The notes: a model not told the origin generated them from the letters alone. A stretch of DNA of 64,000 bases from Sphaerisporangium album (GCF_003323745.1 NZ_QOIL01000023.1:95912-159911), one strand, 5' to 3'. Shown: positions 1-7,711, numbered from the stretch's first letter. Numbers and translations are program-made.

Positions 1-1
1 G

Positions 2-715
2 TCAGAGCTTGCGAAGGACCGCCGTGACCTTGCCGAGCACGGTGGCCTCGTCGCCCGGGATCGGGTCGTAGTTGGCGTTGTGGGGCACCAGCCAGACGTG
101 GCCGTCCTTGCGCTTGAACGTCTTGACGGTGGCCTCGCCGTCGATCATGGCGGCGACGATGTCGCCGTTGTCGGCCACCGGCTGCTGGCGCACGACCACC
201 CAGTCGCCGTCGGCGATGGCGGCGTCGATCATCGAGTCACCGGCGACCTGGAGCAGGAACAGCGTGCCCTCGCCCACGAGCTGCTTGGGCAGCGCGAAGA
301 CGTCCTCGATGCGCTCCTCGGCGAGGATGGGACCACCGGCGGCGATGCGGCCCACCAGCGGCACGAACGCGGCCGTGGGACGGCTCACCAGCGGCTCCTC
401 CTCACCGGGGCCCACCGGGTCGACCCACAGCGCGGGCTCACCCGGCAGGCGGACCTCCAGCGCCCGCGGCCGGTGCGGGTCACGGCGGAGGTAGCCCTTG
501 CGCTGCAGGGCGGTGAGCTGATGGGACACGCTGGACGTGCTGGTGAGCTGGACCGCCTCGCCGATCTCGCGCATCGACGGCGGATAGCCCCGCTGCTGCA
601 CGGAATCGCGGATCACCTCAAGGATCTTGCGTTGCCGTGGGGTGAGGCCCAGGGAGTCACGCCTGCGCACCGCAAGGTCGGTGACGACCGTGCCGGTCTC
701 TTCCTGCTCGCTCAT
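2..715 (-). CDS. lexA: LexA, SOS-response repressor and self-cleaving protease
   Basis: LexA represses DNA-damage genes and is inactivated by RecA-stimulated self-cleavage. The 237-residue product has an N-terminal winged HTH ([12 protein letters not shown]...; [21 protein letters not shown]), an Ala-Gly cleavage site in VGRIAAGGP, the catalytic serine in [10 protein letters not shown] and the general-base lysine in TVKTFKR, so all key residues are present. Length matches actinobacterial LexA. The frame stays open 35 codons further upstream, but the ATG at 715 is preceded by a strong GGAGGAG ribosome site, which decides the start. The gene diverges from nrdR-nrdJ. Three SOS-type boxes upstream (842-925) indicate autoregulation. 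The stop codon lies at the window edge. Confidence 0.97.
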   Translation of the reverse strand: MSEQEETGTVVTDLAVRRRDSLGLTPRQRKILEVIRDSVQQRGYPPSMREIGEAVQLTSTSSVSHQLTALQRKGYLRRDPHRPRALEVRLPGEPALWVDPVGPGEEEPLVSRPTAAFVPLVGRIAAGGPILAEERIEDVFALPKQLVGEGTLFLLQVAGDSMIDAAIADGDWVVVRQQPVADNGDIVAAMIDGEATVKTFKRKDGHVWLVPHNANYDPIPGDEATVLGKVTAVLRKL

Positions 716-816
716 GTTCAACTCCTCCTCGCCGGGCGCCCGTGAGACGCTCCGCCACGTCACGCCATGCCCGCGCGGCCGGCTCCCCGTCCGTATTCCC
801 GATGTCGCACACAGCG

Positions 817-845
817 ACAATAACGCCGTTGAAGATCGTCATCAA
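817..845 (-). promoter_or_regulatory. Putative lexA promoter (-35 TTGATG, -10 TATTGT)
   Basis: Read on the minus strand, TTGATG (840-845) and TATTGT (817-822) are separated by 17 bases, about 100 bp upstream of the lexA start codon. The -35 hexamer overlaps the proximal SOS box at 842-857, which is the geometry expected for LexA autorepression. The hexamers were read by eye; no start-site data. Confidence 0.5.
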
Positions 846-857
846 ACAACTGTTCGA
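842..857 (-). promoter_or_regulatory. SOS (LexA) box 1, proximal
   Basis: The plus strand reads TCAAACAACTGTTCGA. It differs from the actinobacterial LexA operator TCGAAC-N4-GTTCGA at one position. It overlaps the -35 element proposed for lexA. Confidence 0.75.
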
Positions 858-893
858 GAGATTCCGAACTTCCCGGCCGGCCGACGCATGACA

Positions 894-909
894 TCGTACG
901 GGAGTTCGA
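894..909 (+). promoter_or_regulatory. SOS (LexA) box 2
   Basis: The sequence TCGTACGGGAGTTCGA matches TCGAAC-N4-GTTCGA with one mismatch. It lies 52 bp from box 1 (start to start), roughly five helical turns, and directly abuts box 3. Confidence 0.7.
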
Positions 910-925
910 TCGATATCGTGTTCGA
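910..925 (+). promoter_or_regulatory. SOS (LexA) box 3, weaker
   Basis: The sequence TCGATATCGTGTTCGA matches the operator consensus with two mismatches and begins at the base after box 2 ends, so the two could bind LexA dimers side by side. Confidence 0.5.
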
Positions 926-1100
926 CTTTCGTGATCTTATGCCCGCGGGGCCGGAAAGTCGATCAGGTGAGCGATCTGGCGTCCGAGGTCCGTCCGGAGC
1001 CTCCCGGGGGCCGGTGGCTCCGGAGCCGGGGCGCGACACGCCGGGGGCGCGGCCGTTGGCCCTGATCGGCGGCCGGTTTCCGGCCGGAGGCCCCGCCGAC

Positions 1101-1129
1101 TTGCGTTCATGGTGCGTCGCTCCTAGGTT
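1101..1129 (+). promoter_or_regulatory. Putative nrdR-nrdJ promoter (-35 TTGCGT, -10 TAGGTT)
   Basis: TTGCGT at 1101-1106 and TAGGTT at 1124-1129 are 17 bases apart, a good fit to the actinobacterial principal-sigma promoter. The first NrdR box starts four bases after the -10, so a bound NrdR would cover the transcription start. Confidence 0.6.
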
Positions 1130-1132
1130 GGA

Positions 1133-1148
1133 CCACAACATCTAGTAG
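1133..1148 (+). promoter_or_regulatory. NrdR box 1
   Basis: CCACAACATCTAGTAG matches the core of the NrdR-box consensus acaCwAtATaTwGtgt (C-A-A-x-A-T-x-T-A-G). NrdR represses ribonucleotide reductase genes when loaded with dATP/ATP. Confidence 0.75.
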
Positions 1149-1164
1149 TTACACCGTTGTCGGT

Positions 1165-1180
1165 TACCCATAGGTTGTGT
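1165..1180 (+). promoter_or_regulatory. NrdR box 2
   Basis: TACCCATAGGTTGTGT is a weaker match to the same consensus. Its start is 32 bp after that of box 1, about three helical turns, matching the known paired arrangement of NrdR boxes with a 15-16 bp linker. Confidence 0.6.
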
Positions 1181-1372
1181 TTCCGTCGACGCACTGAGGG
1201 TATCCGCAGTGCGTGCGCGAGCCTATTCCGGTTAATCCGGAAAGGGGTCGTGAGCGTGGGGCGAATACGGAAACCTGGGGTGGAGTTTCCCCGAGGCAGA
1301 CCCTCGGGCCTCCTCTTTCGCGGGTCCGCCGGCACATAACTAGTGGGAAACGCGAGAAAAGGGAGGCGACAC

Positions 1373-1834
1373 GTGCATTGTCCTTTCTGTCGCCATCCGG
1401 ATACCCGGGTGATCGACAGCCGGTCCACCGAGGACGGCGCGGCGATCAGGCGGCGCCGCACGTGTCCCGAATGCGGGCGCAGGTTCACCACGCAGGAGAC
1501 GGTGTTGCTGATGGTGAGCAAGCGCAGCGGCGTGACCGAGGCGTTCTCGCGGGACAAGGTGATCGCGGGCGTCCGCCGCGCCTGCCAGGGGCGCCCCGTC
1601 GGCGAGGACTCCCTGGCCCAGCTCGGTCAGCGCGTCGAAGAGAGCATCCGGGCCACCGGCTCGGCCGAGATCGCCTCCCACCAGGTCGGGCTGGCGATCC
1701 TCGGCCCGCTGCGTGAGCTGGACGAGGTGGCCTACCTGCGGTTCGCCTCCGTCTACCGGGGCTTCGAGACGCTCGCCGACTTCGAGGAAGAGATCGGGCA
1801 ACTGCGCGCCGCGCGAGGCGCGGAACAAGACTGA
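1373..1834 (+). CDS. nrdR: NrdR, transcriptional repressor of ribonucleotide reductase genes
   Basis: NrdR senses nucleotides through an ATP-cone and represses RNR operons. The 153-residue product opens with the zinc ribbon (CPFC at residues 3-6, CPEC at 31-34) followed by an ATP-cone domain from about residue 48 ([15 protein letters not shown]...). An in-frame GTG exists 30 bases earlier, but the GTG at 1373 gives the family-typical start (M)[16 protein letters not shown] and has AGGGAGGC seven bases before it. It is followed 144 bp downstream by nrdJ, the expected operon, and two NrdR boxes sit upstream, implying autoregulation. Confidence 0.97.
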   Translation: MHCPFCRHPDTRVIDSRSTEDGAAIRRRRTCPECGRRFTTQETVLLMVSKRSGVTEAFSRDKVIAGVRRACQGRPVGEDSLAQLGQRVEESIRATGSAEIASHQVGLAILGPLRELDEVAYLRFASVYRGFETLADFEEEIGQLRAARGAEQD

Positions 1835-1978
1835 ACACTTCAGAGACGACCAACACACCCGGCGGGTCCGCAGGCGCAGGAAACCAGGAACCCGCCGAGA
1901 CCCGGCGCCAGGGGATGCGACCGGCGCGCGGATGTGTTCCGACATTAGGGCTCCACGGGGCCCAAGAAGGGGTAGATC

Positions 1979-4834
1979 ATGACGGAGACGGTGAGTGGCT
2001 CAGTGGGGCGCGGGGGTAAGCGGGCCCCCAAAGGCCTGAAGACCAAGCGCATCCACACCACACCCGGCGTGCACCCGTACGACCAGGTGCGCTGGGAGCG
2101 CCGCGACGTCGTCATGACCAACTGGCGGGACGGTTCGATCAACTTCGAGCAGCGGGGCGTCGAGTTCCCCGACTTCTGGTCGGTCAACGCCGCCAACATC
2201 GTCACCACCAAGTACTTCCGCGGCGCGGTCGGCACCCCGCAGCGCGAGACGAGCCTGAGGCAGCTCGTCGACCGCGTGGTGGGCGCCTACACCCGCACCG
2301 GCCGCGAGAACGGCTACTTCGCGTCCGAGGAGGACGCCGAGATCTTCGACCACGAGCTGAAGCACGCGCTGATCCACCAGATCTTCAGCTTCAACTCCCC
2401 GGTCTGGTTCAACGTGGGCACCGCCTCACCCCAGCAGGTGTCGGCGTGCTTCATCCTCGCGGTGGACGACCAGATGGAGTCCATCCTCGAGTGGTACAAG
2501 GAAGAGGGCGTGATCTTCAAGGGAGGCTCCGGCTCCGGGGTCAACCTGTCGCGCATCCGCTCCAGCAAGGAACTGCTGTCGAGCGGGGGCACCGCCAGCG
2601 GGCCGGTGTCGTTCATGCGAGGCGCCGACGCCTCCGCCGGCACCATCAAGTCGGGCGGGGCCACCCGCCGGGCTGCCAAGATGGTCGTCCTCGACGTGGA
2701 CCACCCCGACATCGAGGAGTTCATCGAGACCAAGGCGCGCGAGGAGGACAAGGTCCGCGCGCTGCGGGACGCCGGCTTCGACATGGACCTCGGTGGCAAG
2801 GACATCGTCTCCGTCCAGTACCAGAACGCCAACAACTCGGTGCGGGTGTCGGACGAGTTCATGCACGCCGTGGAGGCGGGGGAGAGCTTCGGCCTGCGCG
2901 CCCGGCTGAGCGGCGAGGTCATCGAGCAGGTCGACGCCAAGACGCTCTTCCGCAAGATGGCCCAGGCCGCCTGGGAGTGCGCGGACCCCGGCATCCAGTA
3001 CGACGACACCATCAACGACTGGCACACCTGCCCGGAGACGGGCCGCATCACCGCCTCCAACCCCTGCTCGGAGTACGTCCACCTGGACAACTCCTCCTGC
3101 AACCTCGCCAGCATCAACCTGCTCAAGTTCCTGCGCGAGGACGACTCCTTCGACGTCGAGGGCTTCGTCAAGCTGACCGAGCTGATCATCACGGCGATGG
3201 ACATCTCGATCACCTTCGCCGACTTCCCGACCCAGAAGATCGCCGAGACCACGCGCGCGTACCGCCAGCTCGGCATCGGCTACGCCAACCTCGGCGCGCT
3301 GCTGATGGCCACCGGCCACGCCTACGACTCCGACGGCGGCCGTGCCGCGGCCGCGGCGATCACCAGCCTGATGACGGGCGTGTCCTACCGCCGCAGCGCC
3401 GAGCTCGCCGCGATCGTGGGCCCGTACGACGGCTACGCCCGCAACGCCGAGCCGCACAAGCGGGTCATGCGCAAGCACGCCGCCGCCAACGACGACCTGC
3501 GCGCCGTCGACGCCCTCGACCGGCCGATCCTGGCCGAGGCGACCAAACAGTGGCAGGAGTGCCTCCGCCTCGGGGACAAGAACGGATATAGAAACGCACA
3601 AGCCTCATTGCTCGCACCGACTGGAACCATCGGTTTGATGATGGATTGTGACACTACGGGCATTGAGCCAGATTTGGCGCTGGTGAAGTTCAAGAAGCTG
3701 GTCGGTGGCGGGTCGATGCAGATCGTCAACCAGACGATCCCGCGCGCCCTCAAGCAGCTCGGCTACCAGTCCGAGCAGGTCGAGGCCATCGTCCACTACA
3801 TCGCCGAGCACGGCCACGTCATGGACGCGCCTGGTCTCAAGCACGAGCACTACGAGGTCTTCGACTGCGCCATGGGCGAGCGGGCGATCGCCCCGATGGG
3901 CCACGTCCGCATGATGGCGGCCACCCAGCCGTTCCTCTCGGGCGCGATCTCCAAGACCGTCAACCTGCCCGAGTCGGCCACGATCGAGGACATCGAGCAG
4001 GTCTACCTGGAAGGCTGGAAGCTCGGCCTGAAGGCGCTCGCGGTCTACCGCGACAACTGCAAGGTCGGCCAGCCGCTGTCGATCGCCAAGAAGACCGACG
4101 AGAAGACCGAGGCGAAGGCCGCCGAGCCGGTCGTCCAGGTGGTCGAGGTGCCGAGGCCGAAGCGCCGGCGGCTGCCGAACCAGCGTCCGAGCACCACCAC
4201 CCGCTTCACGGTGGGCGGCGCCAAGGGCTACATGACGGCGTCGTCGTACCCCGACGACGGCCTCGGCGAGGTCTTCCTGAAGATGTCCAAGCAGGGGTCG
4301 ACGCTGGCCGGGGTCATGGACGCCTTCTCGGTGGCCATCTCGGTGGGCCTGCAGCACGGCGTCCCGCTGGAGACCTTCGTCAGCAAGTTCGTCAACATGC
4401 GGTTCGAGCCCGCCGGCATGACCGACGACCCGGACGTCCGCATGGCCGCCTCGGTGGTCGACTACATCTTCCGGCGGCTGGCGCTCGACCACCTTCCGTA
4501 CGGCGAGCGTGCGGCCCTCGGGGTCTTCTCGGCGGCCGAGCGCGCGGCGCAGCAGCGCGGCGAGGACCCGGGCGCCCCCCAGGAGGTCATCATCGACACG
4601 GCGGCCCTCGCGCAGTCGGCCCCGATCGAGGAGAAGCCCGAAGAACGGCCCGCCGTCACGGCCGCGCCCGAGACGCACGCCCCGTCCCGCCAGAACGGCG
4701 CCGCCCACGCCCTGGAAAGCCACCAGGGCCGCACGGCCGACGCCCCCCTGTGCCTGACCTGCGGCACGAAGATGCGCCCCGCCGGCAGTTGCTACGTCTG
4801 CGAGGGCTGCGGCAGCACCAGCGGCTGCAGCTAG
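1979..4834 (+). CDS. nrdJ: Adenosylcobalamin-dependent (class II) ribonucleotide reductase
   Basis: This enzyme reduces ribonucleotides to deoxyribonucleotides with a B12-derived radical and needs no oxygen. The 951-residue protein has the class II catalytic barrel: NPCSEY with the active-site cysteine at about 363, NSSCNLASINL, and the LAPTGTIG...DTTGIEPDLALVKF substrate loop. The C-terminal tail is a cysteine-rich zinc-binding segment (CLTCGT...CYVCEGCGSTSGCS) typical of actinobacterial NrdJ. It follows nrdR. Codons 535-567 (bases 3581-3680) are only 51% G+C and use codons rare elsewhere in the gene (AGA, TTG, TCA, TAT, CAA), reported separately. Start ATG at 1979 follows an AAGGGGTAGATC ribosome site. 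Confidence 0.97.
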   Translation: MTETVSGSVGRGGKRAPKGLKTKRIHTTPGVHPYDQVRWERRDVVMTNWRDGSINFEQRGVEFPDFWSVNAANIVTTKYFRGAVGTPQRETSLRQLVDRVVGAYTRTGRENGYFASEEDAEIFDHELKHALIHQIFSFNSPVWFNVGTASPQQVSACFILAVDDQMESILEWYKEEGVIFKGGSGSGVNLSRIRSSKELLSSGGTASGPVSFMRGADASAGTIKSGGATRRAAKMVVLDVDHPDIEEFIETKAREEDKVRALRDAGFDMDLGGKDIVSVQYQNANNSVRVSDEFMHAVEAGESFGLRARLSGEVIEQVDAKTLFRKMAQAAWECADPGIQYDDTINDWHTCPETGRITASNPCSEYVHLDNSSCNLASINLLKFLREDDSFDVEGFVKLTELIITAMDISITFADFPTQKIAETTRAYRQLGIGYANLGALLMATGHAYDSDGGRAAAAAITSLMTGVSYRRSAELAAIVGPYDGYARNAEPHKRVMRKHAAANDDLRAVDALDRPILAEATKQWQECLRLGDKNGYRNAQASLLAPTGTIGLMMDCDTTGIEPDLALVKFKKLVGGGSMQIVNQTIPRALKQLGYQSEQVEAIVHYIAEHGHVMDAPGLKHEHYEVFDCAMGERAIAPMGHVRMMAATQPFLSGAISKTVNLPESATIEDIEQVYLEGWKLGLKALAVYRDNCKVGQPLSIAKKTDEKTEAKAAEPVVQVVEVPRPKRRRLPNQRPSTTTRFTVGGAKGYMTASSYPDDGLGEVFLKMSKQGSTLAGVMDAFSVAISVGLQHGVPLETFVSKFVNMRFEPAGMTDDPDVRMAASVVDYIFRRLALDHLPYGERAALGVFSAAERAAQQRGEDPGAPQEVIIDTAALAQSAPIEEKPEERPAVTAAPETHAPSRQNGAAHALESHQGRTADAPLCLTCGTKMRPAGSCYVCEGCGSTSGCS

Positions 4835-4887
4835 TCCTGAACGCCGCCATGGCGCGCGCCATGTGGGCGTCGCGGCGGCGAGTCGTG

Positions 4888-4919
4888 GCGGGGAGTTCGG
4901 TCATGGACCGGCTCCCCGC
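4888..4919 (+). terminator. Stem-loop downstream of nrdJ
   Basis: GCGGGGAG (4888-4895) pairs with CTCCCCGC (4912-4919), and the interior CGGTC/GACCG can extend the stem. It lies 54 bp after the nrdJ stop and has no U-tract, as usual in high-G+C actinobacteria. Confidence 0.5.
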
Positions 4920-4949
4920 TTTCAGGAGCCTCCGTGGTCGCGCGCGGAT

Positions 4950-4987
4950 GCCTCGGCGAAGACCCACGGGCGGGTCTTCCCCGAGGC
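4950..4987 (+). terminator. Strong terminator-type hairpin between nrdJ and the kinase gene
   Basis: Two 16-base arms (4950-4965 and 4972-4987) pair with a single mismatch around a six-base loop ACGGGC. The position, ending 47 bp before the next gene, suits an intrinsic terminator for the nrdR-nrdJ operon. Poly-U is absent. Confidence 0.6.
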
Positions 4988-5034
4988 GGTGCCGGTGAGA
5001 CGGTGAAGCCGCATTTCCTGGGTAGTCGGGGGTC

Positions 5035-5922
5035 ATGTCACCTAAGGTCGCGGTCATCGCTCACAAGAAGAAGATTTTGGGTGCAGGCCTGGATCGGCTG
5101 CGCGTGCTCGTCACCGAGCAGGACGTCGGCGAGTTGTTGTGGTACGAGGTGCCCAAGAGCAAGAAGGCGCCCAAGCGCGTGCGCGAGGCACTCAAGGCGG
5201 GCGCCGAGCTGGTGTTCGTGTGGGGCGGGGACGGCATGGTCCAGCGCTGCTCGGACGTGATGGCGGGCTCGGGGGTGCCGATGGCGATCCTGCCCGCGGG
5301 GACGGCGAACCTGTTCGCGCACCACCTGGGCATCCCCATCGACCTGGAGGAGGCCGTGCGCATCGGCTTCCACGGCCGGCACAGGAAGCTGGACCTCGGA
5401 CGGCTCAACGGCGAGCACTTCGCGGTGATGGCCGGGGCCGGTTTCGAGGCCGAGATGATCGCCGACGCCGACGGCGGGGCCAAGGGGCGGCTGGGCAGGC
5501 TGGCGTACGTGAGCGCCGCCGTGCGCCACGTGGGCGGGCCGCTGGTGCCGATGACGGTCAAGGTCGACGGCGTGACGTGGTTCGAGGGCAAGGGGAGCTG
5601 CCTGCTGCTCGGCAACATCGGCACGATAACGGGGGGCATCCAGGCGTTCGACGACGCCAGGCCCGACGACGGCTGGCTGGAGGTCGGCGTGTCCACCGCC
5701 CAGGGCCCGATCCAGTGGGCGCGGGTGATGGGGCGGATGACCGCGGGCCGTTCGGAGGACTCGCCGTTCGTGCGGATCACCCGGGCCAGGAAGGTCACGG
5801 CCGAGTTCGGCGCGCCGCTGATGTACGAGCTGGACGGCGGTGACCGCGAACCGGCGACCCGCCTGAAGGCGAAGGTCATTCCCGGAGCGCTGACGGTGTG
5901 CGTCCCGGAGGAGGCCGCCTGA
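5035..5922 (+). CDS. Diacylglycerol kinase-like / lipid kinase family protein
   Basis: The 295-residue protein belongs to the DAGK-catalytic (YegS/BmrU/sphingosine-kinase-like) superfamily, cytosolic enzymes that phosphorylate membrane-lipid substrates from ATP. Visible features are the nucleotide-binding GGDG (FVWGGDGMVQ, about residue 64), LPAGTANLFAHHLGI, and the C-terminal all-beta domain with DDARPDDGWLEV. The usual threonine after GGDG (GGDGT) is methionine here, so activity is less certain. The ATG at 5035 has only a weak ribosome site (GTCGGGGGTC). The gene stands alone after the nrdJ terminator. Substrate not predictable. Confidence 0.85.
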   Translation: MSPKVAVIAHKKKILGAGLDRLRVLVTEQDVGELLWYEVPKSKKAPKRVREALKAGAELVFVWGGDGMVQRCSDVMAGSGVPMAILPAGTANLFAHHLGIPIDLEEAVRIGFHGRHRKLDLGRLNGEHFAVMAGAGFEAEMIADADGGAKGRLGRLAYVSAAVRHVGGPLVPMTVKVDGVTWFEGKGSCLLLGNIGTITGGIQAFDDARPDDGWLEVGVSTAQGPIQWARVMGRMTAGRSEDSPFVRITRARKVTAEFGAPLMYELDGGDREPATRLKAKVIPGALTVCVPEEAA

Positions 5923-6042
5923 TCCCAGGCCGGGGGCGGCCGTGGGGCCGCCGGCGGCCGGCTTCCCGACGTCGCCGATCCGGAAGGACGGACCCGGCCC
6001 GTCACTAAACTGAGGCGGACGCCGGGCAGGGGAGGTGGGCGG

Positions 6043-6876
6043 GTGGGCCGCTGGGCCGAGGTCGCGGACCGCGTCTGGGTGCGCCGCCACGAAGAACTGG
6101 ACCTGTCGCTCGGCCTGGTGGCGGGCGAGCGCGCGTGCCTGGTCGTCGACACCGGCGCCGACGAGGTCCAGGGCGCCGGCTTCGCGGCGGCCGTGCGCGA
6201 GCTCACCGACCTTCCCTGGTCGGTCGTGCTGACGCACGCGCACTTCGACCACAGCTTCGGCACGGCGGCGTTCGGCGGCTGCCCCGTCTGGGCGCACCCC
6301 GGCTGCCGGGCCGACCTCGCCGGGCACGCCGAGACCCAGCGGTCGCACTGGGCGGAGTACTACCGCGCCCGGGGCAGGCCGGAGGCCGCCGCGCGCCTCG
6401 CGGCCGCGCGGGTGGTCCTGCCGGACCGGCCGGTCGAGGACGTCGCCGAGATCGACCTCGGCGGCCGCGTCGTCCGGCTCGCGCACCCCGGCCCCGGGCA
6501 CACGGGCCACGACCTGATGGTGGACGTCTCCGACAGCGGCGTGCTGTTCGCCGGGGACCTGGTGGAGCAGGGCGCGCCTCCCTCCTTCGGCGACGCCTTC
6601 CCCGGGGCGTGGCCGTCCGCCCTGGACCGCATCCTCGCCTCCGGGGCGCGCACGGTGGTCCCGGGGCACGGCGAGCCGGTGGACGCGGCGTTCGTCGCCC
6701 GCCAGCGCGCCGAGCTCGCCCAGGTGGCGGCGCTGTGCCTGGCCGTGACCAGGGGCGAGATCGCGGCGGACGAGGCGCTCGCCCGCTCGCCGTACCCGGC
6801 GGAGTTCACCTCCGACGCGCTCCGGCGGGCGGCGGCCGGACCGGCGCCCCGCCCGCCAGGTCGTGACCGATCGTGA
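6043..6876 (+). CDS. Metallo-beta-lactamase-fold hydrolase
   Basis: The 277-residue protein has the metal-binding HxHxDH signature (THAHFDHSFG, near residue 66), a downstream histidine in HPGPGHTGHD, an aspartate in LFAGDLVEQG and a final histidine in VPGHGEP, which together form the usual dinuclear zinc site. These features resemble the glyoxalase II/SoxH-type hydrolase group; the substrate cannot be told. Start is GTG 6043 preceded by AGGGGAGGTG. No signal peptide, so it is cytosolic. Its 3' end overlaps the first codons of a decayed MarR gene. Confidence 0.88.
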   Translation: MGRWAEVADRVWVRRHEELDLSLGLVAGERACLVVDTGADEVQGAGFAAAVRELTDLPWSVVLTHAHFDHSFGTAAFGGCPVWAHPGCRADLAGHAETQRSHWAEYYRARGRPEAAARLAAARVVLPDRPVEDVAEIDLGGRVVRLAHPGPGHTGHDLMVDVSDSGVLFAGDLVEQGAPPSFGDAFPGAWPSALDRILASGARTVVPGHGEPVDAAFVARQRAELAQVAALCLAVTRGEIAADEALARSPYPAEFTSDALRRAAAGPAPRPPGRDRS

Positions 6877-7115
6877 AGTCGGGCGGCGGTCCGCGGCGGG
6901 GGAGCCGAGGCGGATCGGCGCCATCGCCGACGAGTTGCAGGTCGAGAGCCCGCACGTCACCGGCATGTCGCCCACTTGGAGCAGCGCGGCTACGTCGAGC
7001 GCGTACCGGATCCCGGTGCCAGGCGGGCCGGCCTGATCAAGCTGACCCCCCTCGGCAGCGACGCCGCGGGCCGCTGCCGCCGGGTCACCTCGAAGTCTCC
7101 CGGGCCCGCGGCTCA
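6863..7115 (+). pseudogene. MarR-family regulator remnant with a frameshift
   Basis: From the GTG at 6863 one frame gives RRIGAIADELQVESPHVT, the first helices of a MarR winged helix. The protein match then jumps frame: HLEQRGYVERVPDPGARR, AGLIKLTPLGSDAA reads on in another frame. Adding one base near 6961 would restore RHVAHLEQRGYVERV. A second frame change lies near 7085 (LEVSRA). The N-terminal helices and dimerisation helices of an intact MarR protein are missing, so this is a relic, unless the first shift is a sequencing error. Confidence 0.7.
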
Positions 7116-7120
7116 GGTGG

Positions 7121-7294
7121 TCAGGCGGCGGGCGTCGAGCCGCCCGTGCGCGGGAAGCGGATCACGTTGCGGCCGGTGTACGCCTGCAGATGGACGACCT
7201 TGGGATCGGGCGACGGCTTGCGGCGATGTGCGGAGCGGATGTCGCGCACCTTTTGCCGTGGTACGTAAGCGGGTACCGCCGCCAGCCTTCTCAT
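7121..7294 (-). CDS. Small basic hypothetical protein (57 aa)
   Basis: The minus strand holds a complete 57-codon frame, MRRLAAVPAYVPRQKVRDI..., ending ...RNVIRFPRTGGSTPAA, with GGCGGGGGG six bases before the ATG. It is Arg/Lys-rich, has no Cys, signal peptide or membrane segment, and codon third positions are G/C-rich. It converges with the MarR relic. I do not recognise a family. Coding is supported by the ribosome site and codon bias only. Confidence 0.45.
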   Translation of the reverse strand: MRRLAAVPAYVPRQKVRDIRSAHRRKPSPDPKVVHLQAYTGRNVIRFPRTGGSTPAA

Positions 7295-7368
7295 CAGAGC
7301 CCCCCGCCGTGATGCCTTCGTTACCGAGTTGTCTACAGATGTGATCGTAAGGCTACTGTAAAGATCGT

Positions 7369-7397
7369 GGACGCCCTCAGTACGGCAGAGGGCGTCC
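7369..7397 (-). terminator. Perfect 10-bp stem-loop enclosing the stop of the short peptide ORF
   Basis: GGACGCCCTC (7369-7378) and GAGGGCGTCC (7388-7397) are exact inverted repeats around a nine-base loop. On the minus strand the stop codon TGA falls at the start of the 3' arm, followed by ACGATCTTTA. It could terminate transcription or be a translation-sensitive structure. Confidence 0.55.
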
Positions 7398-7478
7398 CGA
7401 CGGAGATCGCAGGTCGAGGAGCGCCGGAGTGCTCGTGCGGCGGCTCGTACGCGGCCGGGCGATCCTGATGCGCGTCAT
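7377..7478 (-). CDS. Short basic peptide ORF (33 aa; 65 aa if the upstream start is used)
   Basis: The ATG at 7478 has an excellent ribosome site (GGAAGGAG, seven bases away) and encodes MTRIRIARPRTSRRTSTPAL... ending GRPLPY. The same frame is open back to an ATG at 7574 that also has a good site (GGGAGGG), which would give 65 residues. The peptide is strongly basic with no membrane segment. The last codons and the stop lie within the hairpin at 7369-7397. No modifying enzymes are nearby. Function unknown. Confidence 0.45.
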   Translation of the reverse strand: MTRIRIARPRTSRRTSTPALLDLRSPSGRPLPY

Positions 7479-7711
7479 CGTCGTCTCCTTCCGTGACCGG
7501 TCCTTGAGCAGACTATTCATCGCGGAGGTCGCCGTCTTCTCATTAACGGCTCGCGGGGGGGCGCGCCCGATCATCGTGATTTCCCTCCCGGCACGCCGAG
7601 TCTTACCATTACGCTTGGTGTTCCATTGACTACAGGGTGACTTTGGAATGACCTCGGCGTCGTTCTGGCATCGATGAGTCAGGTCTGGCCAGGTGTGTGC
7701 GAGGGAGCCTC

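Noticed and set aside
1181..1372. Possible cobalamin riboswitch before nrdR-nrdJ
   Set aside because: Hairpins such as GCACTG/CAGTGC are visible, but I could not recognise the conserved B12-box. A covariance search would be decisive.
5038..6975. A 645-codon minus-strand open frame opposite the lipid-kinase and MBL genes
   Set aside because: Same antisense artefact: the two plus-strand genes carry recognisable catalytic motifs and the minus frame has none.
7377..7574. RiPP precursor peptide
   Set aside because: No modifying enzyme, protease or transporter genes nearby and no recognisable leader/core boundary.
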